Shown in pieces: positions 56,768-64,000 of a stretch of DNA of 64,000 nucleotides (its first letter is position 1; every line of letters begins with the position of its first letter). The position numbers and the translations under genes were made by a program. Origin of the DNA: Chitinophaga silvatica. GTDB taxonomy: Bacteria > Bacteroidota > Bacteroidia > Chitinophagales > Chitinophagaceae. The stretch lies in NCBI RefSeq assembly GCF_003419895.1, contig NZ_QPMM01000010.1, positions 372,001-436,000 of the forward strand. Reading direction: 5' to 3'. The notes under the pieces are model-generated. The model was given only the letters and a program-made list of their open reading frames with translations, searched no databases and was not told the origin of the DNA.

Positions 56768-59700
56768 ATGCAAACATCAACGTATCCGCGCGCTGATCAA
56801 CGCCGCACGCCTTTACTATACGTATTGGCATTCATTGTATTGCTATTGGGCAGCATTGAAAAGGGTATTGCAAGGCCCTTTCAATCGGCCCCCGTTAGTG
56901 GCACTGTTAGAAATGAAAAAAATGATCCTCTGATTGGAGTATCTGTCAAGGTATCGGGGAGTAATACCGGTACTGTTACAAATCAAAACGGAGCTTTCCA
57001 ACTATCTGCTCCCAACGGAGCTATACTGGTATTTACCTATGTAGGCTATGAACAACTAACACACGTAGTTTCAAGCAATTCACCTATTAACATTACGCTG
57101 AAAGAAAGTGCAAGTGGACTCAATGAAGTAGTAGTTGTTGGGTACGGTGTGCAGAAGAAAACTTCTTCCACCGCCGCAGTAGCCGCCATACAGGGTAAAG
57201 AACTGGCTAAATCGCCGGTTGCCAATATTTCCAATGCCCTGGCAGGAAATATTTCAGGGGTAAGCATGCGCCCCAATGGCGGTCAGCCAGGCAAAGACAA
57301 TCCGGATATTCATATCCGTGGTATTGCCACAACCGGTAATAATTCACCGTTAATAGTAGTAGACGGAATTATCAGAAATAATATCAACGATATTCCTTCT
57401 GATGCCATTGCAACAGTTACAATCCTGAAAGATGCTGCTGCTGTAGCACCATACGGATTAGGCGGAGCAAATGGCGTAATTCTTATCACTACCAAAAAAG
57501 GACAATCCGGCGTTCCGCAGCTGAGTTTCAGCACCTACTATGGAATTCAATCGCCTACCTACTACCCTCGTATGCTTAATGCGCAAGACTATATGCGTTT
57601 ACGTAATGAAGCATATCTGAATGAAAATCCATCCGGTACAAATCTACCATTCGCAAAAGACCTGATAGATAATTACCTGACCAAAAATGCAGAAGATCCT
57701 GACAAATACCCTGTCAGCAATACCAAAGACCTGGTGCAAATGCATGCACCCATGCAAAACTATAGCATGCAGCTTAGCGGTGGCAATAAAAATGTCAGGT
57801 ATTATGCCGGCTTAGGTTACCTCAAACAAAGTGGGATGTTTGATCCGGTAAACTACCAAAGATATAACTACAACGTAAATCTCGATATTAGCGCCACTCC
57901 AACTACCAATGTTGCAGTATCATTATTAGGTGCAATTAATAAAACCAATAGTGTAGATGCTGCCACCTCTCCAGGTCAGTTGTTTAGAAGCGCCTACAAA
58001 CTCATTCCTATTACTAACCTGTATTATAGCAATGGATTATGGGGAGAATTTGCAGGTAATACACCAGTAGGTATCCTCAATGCCGGTTACTCTCATCGTA
58101 CAGATAATAACCTGCTAACCACCCTCAGTATAGAACAGCAGTTGCCTTTCATCAAAGGTTTAAGCATAAAAGGATCGTTCAGCTACGACCCTAATGAAGC
58201 AACCGTTAAAGGATGGCATACTCCATTTTATTTTTATTCTATCAACACAACTACTACTCCATATACCTTCACCAAACAAATTTCTACATCTGAAGGAGGA
58301 GCAGCTACCTACACCTGGCTAAGCCAGGAATATGCTAAACGCCAGTACTTAACCTACCAGGGCTATATCAATTACCACAATACCTTCGGTGACCATGATA
58401 TTTCTGCTTTAGTAGTGGCTGAAGCCAGAACAACCGATTCTACAGGCTTTTCGGCGAGGCGCAACAACTTTGCAGTGAATATAGACGAACTGGGAATGGG
58501 TAGTTCCAATAAGAACGATTTCGATAATAATGGATCTACTGTTACCGGTAGTCAAATGGGCTTTGTATATAGATTTGGTTACATCTTCCGTAATAAATAC
58601 CTGTTTGAAGCAGCAGGTAGGTACGATGGCCACTATTACTTTGCACCGGGTAAAAGATGGGGTTACTTCCCTGCTTTTTCTGCCGGCTGGGTAATTTCAG
58701 AAGAGCCATTCATGAAAGATCATAGCACCGCTTTAAATTACCTGAAACTCAGAGGCTCCTGGGGTAAGTCAGGAAACCTTGCCGGTGCCGCATTTCAATA
58801 CCTGAATGGTTACAACTTGTATGGTAACGCCTATGCATATGGTAATGGATCTATGGTGCAAGGGTCTAATATTACAAGAGAAGCTAATCCCAATATCACC
58901 TGGGAGATTTCTACTAAAACAGATGTGGGTATCGATTTAGCGCTCTGGAAAGGGTTGCTCAACATCTCTGCCGATTATTTCCATGAGCGCAGAACAGGGA
59001 TGTTATTACCTCCGGCTGTAACCGTACCAATTGAGTATGGAGTGGGCCTGTCGGACGAAAACCAGGGGATTATGGAGAATAATGGAATCGAGTTTTCTAC
59101 CGGTACACAACATCAATTCAGCAATGGATTAAAGATTGGTTTAAATGGCAATTTCAGCTATGCCAAAAACAAAATGGTGCAGGTGTTTGAAACTGCTGCT
59201 ACCAGAAATAATCCTAATCGTAGTAGAACCGGCAGACCAATGGGCACTCCGTTTGGCTATCATGCTTTAGGTTTATTTACCACTGCCGATGATAAAAATG
59301 GGGATGGCATCATCGATGCGCAGGATGGGTATAACGTAACTCAGTTTGGTACGCTGCACCCGGGCGATATCAAATATGCAGATATCAGCGGTCCGGAAGG
59401 CAAACCTGATGGAAAAATAGATGCTTACGACGAGGTAGCAATTGGTAATCCTGTGTATCCATTCATCACCTATGGTTTTACTCCTACTGCTGCCTGGAAA
59501 GGATTTGATCTGAGCCTCTTCTTTCAGGGATCGGCTATGGCGGGTTTAACAATCCGTGGTTTTCAAACCATTCCATTCAATAATAATAACAGCAACTCTG
59601 CTTACGAATACTTCGATAACAGATGGACACCAGACCATCAAGATTCCAAGTATCCGAGAGCTAACCAGTCGCCCTATGCGAATAACACGCAGAACAGCGA

Positions 59701-59938
59701 TTTCTGGGTAATGAAAACAGGATATTTAAGATTAAAGACTATCGTATTTGGTTACACGCTGCCGGCAAGAGTACTGAAAGCAATCCGCGCACAGCAGCTC
59801 AGGGTTTATTTCTCAGGTCAGAATCTGCTCACCTTCAGTAAGTTGAAATTCATGGATCCTGAAGTGGGGTATACCGATCTTGAAACCGCCTACCCTAACC
59901 AACGCAATCTCACATTTGGTCTTAATCTTACATTTTAA
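56768..59938 (+). CDS. SusC/RagA-type TonB-linked outer membrane protein (no STN domain)
   Basis: 1,056 aa from the ATG at 56768. A longer frame starts at TTG and is less likely. The signal/anchor region is LLYVLAFIVLLLGSIEKGIA. A CarboxypepD_reg-like domain follows (SGTVRNEKNDPLIGVSVKV, about 47-125), then the plug (KSPVANISNALAGNISGV, IHIRGIATTGNNSPLIVVDG, LKDAAAVAPYGLGGANGVIL) and a barrel that ends NQRNLTFGLNLTF. Unlike the SusC at 46.5 kb it lacks the STN domain, so it is not expected to signal to a FecR. It is paired with the SusD gene 10 bp downstream. Confidence 0.93.
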   Translation: MQTSTYPRADQRRTPLLYVLAFIVLLLGSIEKGIARPFQSAPVSGTVRNEKNDPLIGVSVKVSGSNTGTVTNQNGAFQLSAPNGAILVFTYVGYEQLTHVVSSNSPINITLKESASGLNEVVVVGYGVQKKTSSTAAVAAIQGKELAKSPVANISNALAGNISGVSMRPNGGQPGKDNPDIHIRGIATTGNNSPLIVVDGIIRNNINDIPSDAIATVTILKDAAAVAPYGLGGANGVILITTKKGQSGVPQLSFSTYYGIQSPTYYPRMLNAQDYMRLRNEAYLNENPSGTNLPFAKDLIDNYLTKNAEDPDKYPVSNTKDLVQMHAPMQNYSMQLSGGNKNVRYYAGLGYLKQSGMFDPVNYQRYNYNVNLDISATPTTNVAVSLLGAINKTNSVDAATSPGQLFRSAYKLIPITNLYYSNGLWGEFAGNTPVGILNAGYSHRTDNNLLTTLSIEQQLPFIKGLSIKGSFSYDPNEATVKGWHTPFYFYSINTTTTPYTFTKQISTSEGGAATYTWLSQEYAKRQYLTYQGYINYHNTFGDHDISALVVAEARTTDSTGFSARRNNFAVNIDELGMGSSNKNDFDNNGSTVTGSQMGFVYRFGYIFRNKYLFEAAGRYDGHYYFAPGKRWGYFPAFSAGWVISEEPFMKDHSTALNYLKLRGSWGKSGNLAGAAFQYLNGYNLYGNAYAYGNGSMVQGSNITREANPNITWEISTKTDVGIDLALWKGLLNISADYFHERRTGMLLPPAVTVPIEYGVGLSDENQGIMENNGIEFSTGTQHQFSNGLKIGLNGNFSYAKNKMVQVFETAATRNNPNRSRTGRPMGTPFGYHALGLFTTADDKNGDGIIDAQDGYNVTQFGTLHPGDIKYADISGPEGKPDGKIDAYDEVAIGNPVYPFITYGFTPTAAWKGFDLSLFFQGSAMAGLTIRGFQTIPFNNNNSNSAYEYFDNRWTPDHQDSKYPRANQSPYANNTQNSDFWVMKTGYLRLKTIVFGYTLPARVLKAIRAQQLRVYFSGQNLLTFSKLKFMDPEVGYTDLETAYPNQRNLTFGLNLTF

Positions 59939-59948
59939 TCTTAGTACT

Positions 59949-61730
59949 ATGACGCGCATTACATATATACTTTCAGGATTACTAGTATGCTTATGCCTGG
60001 CCTGCAATAAAGAATTCCTGGAAAACACAAATAAAAGTAAGCTCACCGACGATACGCAGTGGGCTACCGAAGGCAATGCCGATTTGTTTTTGAATGATAT
60101 CTACAATGGATTGCCCAACTATTGGAACCAGCCCGAAAACTTAGATAACTTCACCGATGATAATGATGCCGGTTTCTATTACACTTCCTATAACTGGAAA
60201 CAGGGCATTGTTTCTCCTGCCTCCAGCGACTACACAGTTTGGGGAGGCATCACAGGCTCAGGTGACCTTACCAACTGGCCAACCACATTCACAAACATAC
60301 GGAAGTGCAATACTTTCCTGGCAGCCATAGCCAAGTACTCCGGCAATTTCTCAGAAACCTGGAGAAATAAACGTATAGATGAAGCCCGTTTCCTTCGTGC
60401 ATTTTTCTATAGTGAATTATGGCAGCATGTAGGTGGCTTACCCATCATTACAGAGCCAATGGATAGAAGAACTAACGATAGTGCTGATATCTATAAAGCA
60501 AGAAACACTTTTGCTGAAACTTATGATTTCATCACCTCCGAACTCGATGCAGTTGTAAAAGGAGCACATCTTAGCGTTAAATACAATCACGGCGATGCAG
60601 ATGCAGGCAGGGCTACCCTCGGTGCTGCACTCACTGTAAAAGGATGGGTAGAACTCTATGCTGCAAGTCCGGCTTTCAATGCCGCTGAACCTGCAGCGGG
60701 GCCTGATCCTAATAAAGTGGCCGGCTTCAATAATTATGATGCATCACGCTGGGCTAAAGCAGCAGCATCTTTCAAACTATTTTTAGATAACTATGGTAAC
60801 GGTAAAGCATATGAACTGTTCCCCAGTCTTGCCAGCCTATGGTATGAAGCCAATGAATACAATTCCGAAGTAGTTTGGGACAGGCAGGTAGTCGCCAATA
60901 TCATGGGATCATCATTTGAGCAATATGGTGGCCCTGTATGGATTTTAGGTGCCTACTATACCTGGGGCAACTACGATCCTACTCAGGAATTAGTAGACCA
61001 GTTTGAAATGGCAAATGGTAAACGCATCACAGATCCAACCTCCGGCTACAATCCGCAAGACCCTTACAAAAACAGAGAAAAAAGATTCTACGATTGGATT
61101 GTTTACGATGGCGCTCCATATAAAATGGATTGGATGGATAGAACAGACACCATCTACACCCGTATCGATAAAGTAAAGCCATCCAAGAACCAGATAGATT
61201 TTGGAACCGATGATGTAAGCAACACCGGATACTACTTCAAGAAAAAATTGAATCCTCTCGTTCGCCCGGGCGGTGGTGCAGTAAGTGGAGCCAATTATGT
61301 TTACTTCAGGTATGTAGAAGTATTATTGGGTTACGCCGAAGCACAAAACGAAGTAGCCGGGCCAGATGGAAGTGTTTATGCTGCAATGCATACTGTAAGG
61401 GCTCGGGCAGGATTACCAGATTTACCAGCAGGATTATCGAAAGACGATATGCGTGAAGCAATCTTGCACGAAAGAAGAGTAGAACTCTGTTTTGAGCAAA
61501 AGCGGTTCTATGATATCATCAGGCACAAATTTGCCAATACCGTTATGAATGTTGATAAACATGGAATGATGATCACTAACACGGTACCTTCTGATAATAG
61601 CGGAGTTTGGAAGTACGAAGCGATTCCATTAAATCACCCGGCAACATTTCATCAGTATATGTATTTGAATCCTATACCACAGGATGTAATAGATAGAAAT
61701 CCGAAGATTGTGAAGAATCCGGGGTATTAG
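59949..61730 (+). CDS. SusD/RagB-family surface lipoprotein
   Basis: 593 aa from the ATG at 59949. The longer frame overlaps SusC and begins with non-signal residues, so it was rejected. The signal and lipobox are MTRITYILSGLLVCLCLAC (lipidated Cys at 19). SusD motifs are RKCNTFLAAIAKYSG, RFLRAFFYSELWQHVGGLPI, YFRYVEVLLGYAEAQNEVAG and ILHERRVELCFEQKRFYDII. It works with the SusC upstream. The stop codon TAG is the first base triplet of the long inverted repeat at 61728-61934. Confidence 0.93.
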   Translation: MTRITYILSGLLVCLCLACNKEFLENTNKSKLTDDTQWATEGNADLFLNDIYNGLPNYWNQPENLDNFTDDNDAGFYYTSYNWKQGIVSPASSDYTVWGGITGSGDLTNWPTTFTNIRKCNTFLAAIAKYSGNFSETWRNKRIDEARFLRAFFYSELWQHVGGLPIITEPMDRRTNDSADIYKARNTFAETYDFITSELDAVVKGAHLSVKYNHGDADAGRATLGAALTVKGWVELYAASPAFNAAEPAAGPDPNKVAGFNNYDASRWAKAAASFKLFLDNYGNGKAYELFPSLASLWYEANEYNSEVVWDRQVVANIMGSSFEQYGGPVWILGAYYTWGNYDPTQELVDQFEMANGKRITDPTSGYNPQDPYKNREKRFYDWIVYDGAPYKMDWMDRTDTIYTRIDKVKPSKNQIDFGTDDVSNTGYYFKKKLNPLVRPGGGAVSGANYVYFRYVEVLLGYAEAQNEVAGPDGSVYAAMHTVRARAGLPDLPAGLSKDDMREAILHERRVELCFEQKRFYDIIRHKFANTVMNVDKHGMMITNTVPSDNSGVWKYEAIPLNHPATFHQYMYLNPIPQDVIDRNPKIVKNPGY

Positions 61731-61934
61731 CTCGTAAACTCGCTTATTGCTCGCAAAGAAGCATAAGATTAATATTAAGAGGCAAGGATTGAAACGAATT
61801 TTTTTTAAGGACTTTTTATTAGTTTCTATTATAATTAAAACTAATCGGTAGCCTTTAATAATATTCGTTTCAATCCTTGCCTCTTAATATTAATCTTATG
61901 CTTCTTTGCGAGAAACAAGCGAGCTCGCGAGCTA
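61728..61934. repeat. 72-bp near-perfect inverted repeat spanning two stop codons
   Basis: Left arm 61728-61799 and right arm 61863-61934 pair without gaps. The inner 49 bp (61751-61799 with 61863-61911) are perfect, and the outer 23 bp have 5 mismatches. The loop is 63 nt and holds a smaller AT-rich inverted repeat (ATTAGTTT/AAAACTAAT) and a T8 run. The outermost triplets are TAG on both sides and are the stop codons of SusD (plus) and the DUF1080 gene (minus). It probably acts as a bidirectional terminator. Its length and perfection suggest a MITE-like element or recent rearrangement. Confidence 0.9.
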
Positions 61935-62705
61935 CAACTCTCTAATCCAAATATTTCTGAAACTCAGTGGCTCGCTTTTATCGCCATGTGATTGCAGTTT
62001 GATTGGGCTGGCGCCATGTGCCTGGCGATAAGCTGCTTGTCCGATATATTGGGTTGGGCCTTTCAGCTCAGTGTTATTTTGAACGAGTACGCCGTTGAAG
62101 AGCACAGTAACTCTTGCTGGTTTTTCAACAGCACCATCGGCTGCGAAAACCGGGGCTGTCCAGATTACGTCGTAGGTTTGCCATTCGCCTGGTTTGTTGG
62201 TTGGATTTGCCAGGGGAACTGTTTGTTTATAGATGCTGGCAGCCTGACCGTTGGTGTAGGTTTTATTGTCGTATGAATCCAGGATCTGGAGTTCATAGCC
62301 TGCATCGCCTTTACCAATGGAAGCCAGGAATAATCCGCTGTTACCGCGACCCTGACCTGTTCCGGTGATATTTGCAGGCACTCTCCACTCGATGTGTAAC
62401 TGGTAGTTGTTGAAGCTACGTTTGGTTTCGATGTTGCCATACTTTTTATCTACCGTTAGCAGCCCGTCTTTTACGGTCCATTTAGCTTGAGTGTTGCGGT
62501 CGTCGGTCATTACCCACTCATTCAGGTTGCTGCCGTCAAATAAAACGATTGCATCTGAAGGTGCTTCGCCGCACTTTTTACCGGCTTTTACAACCGGAGG
62601 AACCGGAGTATATACTTCAGTATCTTCTGGCTTAGGTTTATCCTGTGCGGAAACCGACAGAACGCCCCCGGCTAAGAGCATAGTAACTAGGAATTTTCTT
62701 TTCAT
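61932..62705 (-). CDS. DUF1080 (3-keto-disaccharide hydrolase-like) secreted protein
   Basis: 257 aa with a signal peptide (MKRKFLVTMLLAGGVLSVSA) and a single concanavalin-like domain. Typical DUF1080 pieces are DAIVLFDGSNLNEWVMTDDR, TQAKWTVKDGLLTVDKKYG, FNNYQLHIEWRVP, GQGRGNSGLFL, and a last strand LQSHGDKSEPLSFRNIWIRE. Some members hydrolyse 3-keto-glycosides made by oxidising disaccharides, which would fit the glycan-use operons beside it. The gene converges on SusD, and its stop is inside the long inverted repeat. Confidence 0.88.
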   Translation of the reverse strand: MKRKFLVTMLLAGGVLSVSAQDKPKPEDTEVYTPVPPVVKAGKKCGEAPSDAIVLFDGSNLNEWVMTDDRNTQAKWTVKDGLLTVDKKYGNIETKRSFNNYQLHIEWRVPANITGTGQGRGNSGLFLASIGKGDAGYELQILDSYDNKTYTNGQAASIYKQTVPLANPTNKPGEWQTYDVIWTAPVFAADGAVEKPARVTVLFNGVLVQNNTELKGPTQYIGQAAYRQAHGASPIKLQSHGDKSEPLSFRNIWIREL

Positions 62706-62859
62706 AATCTGTTTTTAACTGGAAATAATCCCCTATGGCGGGTGATGACACAATAATATATAAAATACTATAGTCACGCAAGCACTTTTGTATTAATGGT
62801 GGTAACATACAGTTAACACTAAAATTTATTCTTTGTACTCAGAATTAAGGTCTGAGAAA

Positions 62860-64000
62860 ATGAAAAGGATATTACTGATACTGCTATGCCTCTCCGGTGT
62901 TCTCTTTGCAGGAGCCACCACACCTGAACTTATAACTATAGTAAATCCCTCTCCGGATACGGCTTTCCTGGCATTACGCCAGCAGCACGACCAGGCCATT
63001 GCCCGCCAGGATATGCTCACTGCCGGCAAATGCCTGCAGGAAATGGGGAAGATTTGCTACACTTTAGGTCACTACTCCAAGTCATTGGAGTACTACCAAC
63101 AGGCAATGAGCGTGTTTGAAGAGGTGAGAGACAGAAATGCACAAGGGAGGTTATTAAACGATATAGGCCAGTTATACTACCGCAATATCAATAAAGCTGC
63201 CGCTAAAAAGGAATTCGATAAAGCACTGTATTACTTCGAGCAAGGCAAAAATTCGACGGGTGTGGCAGAAACCTATGGCTATATAGGTCACTATTATGAA
63301 AAACAACAGCAATATGATAGTGCGTTGTTCTTCCAACAAAAGGCATTAGACCTCTATCAACATCTCAACGATACAACCGGTATAGCAAGGATTTACGAAA
63401 ACCTGGGCACCATACATGAAGATTTATCGCACTATGATACGGCGTTGGTTTATTTTAATAAAGCATATAGTTTGTATGGTCCATATACCTACGACGGACT
63501 GGAGGTAACTAATAATATAGGCGACATACTCCGGAAAACAGGAAAATACGCTGCCAGTATTTCCTGGTCCTTAAAAGCCCTGCAACTGGCATTGCAGTCG
63601 AACAATAAATACCAGGAAGGGGCTGCCTGTAAAGATCTGGCTAAAGCCTATAACCTGCTGGGCAGAAACGACAGCGCCTATTATTATATGGAATGGAGCC
63701 GCAAATGCCAGGCAGAAATCTATTCGGCCCAGAATAACCAGCAAATGAACTTCCTCCAGGCCTTATATGAAACCAATAAGAAAAATGATGAGATACTCCG
63801 GTTGGCAAATAGTCACCGTATGAATCGTATTATATATATAGCTATTGCCACTGTTGTTGCCCTGCTGATTGCCCTGGCACTTACCATCATCTCCCGGCAG
63901 AAGCTAAAAATTGGCCAGGCGCAAGCCCTTTCTGCCCAAAATGCAGCAATAAATAAAGTACAGAAGGATCAGTTAGAGCTCAAAAGCCGGCAATTAGCCA
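62860..64000 (+). CDS. TPR-repeat sensor-like protein (partial, 3' end outside window)
   Basis: The ATG at 62860 opens 380 codons to the window end. After a signal (MKRILLILLCLSGVLFAGA) there are at least six TPR-type repeats (for example GKICYTLGHYSKSLEYYQQA, ETYGYIGHYYEKQQQYDSAL, NLGTIHEDLSHYDTALVYF). A membrane helix lies near 322-342 (IIYIAIATVVALLIALALTI), and an apparent coiled coil begins with KLKIGQAQALSAQ. In Bacteroidota this layout (periplasmic TPRs, one helix, coiled coil) usually continues into a LuxR-type HTH or a histidine kinase domain. Which of the two cannot be seen. Confidence 0.8.
   Translation, partial: MKRILLILLCLSGVLFAGATTPELITIVNPSPDTAFLALRQQHDQAIARQDMLTAGKCLQEMGKICYTLGHYSKSLEYYQQAMSVFEEVRDRNAQGRLLNDIGQLYYRNINKAAAKKEFDKALYYFEQGKNSTGVAETYGYIGHYYEKQQQYDSALFFQQKALDLYQHLNDTTGIARIYENLGTIHEDLSHYDTALVYFNKAYSLYGPYTYDGLEVTNNIGDILRKTGKYAASISWSLKALQLALQSNNKYQEGAACKDLAKAYNLLGRNDSAYYYMEWSRKCQAEIYSAQNNQQMNFLQALYETNKKNDEILRLANSHRMNRIIYIAIATVVALLIALALTIISRQKLKIGQAQALSAQNAAINKVQKDQLELKSRQLA

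Noticed and set aside
1..64000. tRNA, rRNA, phage attachment sites or integrase marking island ends
   Set aside because: No cloverleaf or rRNA sequence and no tyrosine or serine integrase was recognised. The island borders are judged only from base composition, IS traces and the GH127 duplication.

Overview
The window reads as a chromosome segment of a Bacteroidota bacterium, most likely of the Chitinophagales. The reasons are two SusC/SusD pairs, a giant surface protein ending in a type IX secretion (CHU_C, type B) domain, GH127, GH2 and DUF1080 proteins, SusD lipoboxes, and a good TTTG-N19-TAnnTTTG-like promoter. No rRNA, tRNA, CRISPR array or phage module was seen.

Left part, 1-23.2 kb (ordinary base composition): a DUF92 membrane protein (cut by the window edge), two small secreted PepSY-like proteins, an S9 serine peptidase, an intergenic region full of inverted repeats (4.9-5.5 kb), a 12.9-kb gene for a 4,302-residue protein with about 32 DUF11 repeats, an Nramp-related transporter with non-canonical metal-site motifs, an AraC-type regulator with a VOC protein, and a GH127 glycosidase.

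Middle part, 23.2-54.2 kb: an AT-rich accessory island littered with decayed insertion sequences (IS3, IS1182, IS256, IS1595 types) and a truncated copy of the GH127 gene. Its most striking content is a family of eight tiny secreted proteins (76-80 residues) with the first cysteine at residue 42 in every copy, a PGxC-like second cysteine and an invariant C-terminal Glu. Two of them are paired divergently with a second small secreted family (72 residues, also ending in PGxC plus a short tail). Most copies carry a short hairpin 7-11 nt before the start codon, and three carry a conserved 10-codon mini-ORF upstream. The island also holds a TonB-type outer membrane barrel protein, a second S9 peptidase paralogous to the one at 2-5 kb, a GT-C-like membrane protein with a CPHC thioredoxin-fold protein, and a SusC(STN)-SusD-GH2 operon whose GH2 has an unusual helical tail. 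The IS graveyard is where most long non-coding stretches come from.

Right part, 54.3-64 kb (core-like composition): an AraC regulator, an HSDL2-like short-chain dehydrogenase, a second SusC/SusD operon, a DUF1080 protein convergent to it, and the start of a TPR sensor-like protein. SusD and the DUF1080 gene are separated by an almost perfect 72-bp inverted repeat whose tips are the two stop codons.

Candidate undescribed system: the small C42/PGxC secreted-protein family with its divergent 72-residue partner and structured leader. Secretion and one disulfide are inferred from sequence. The biological role is unknown.
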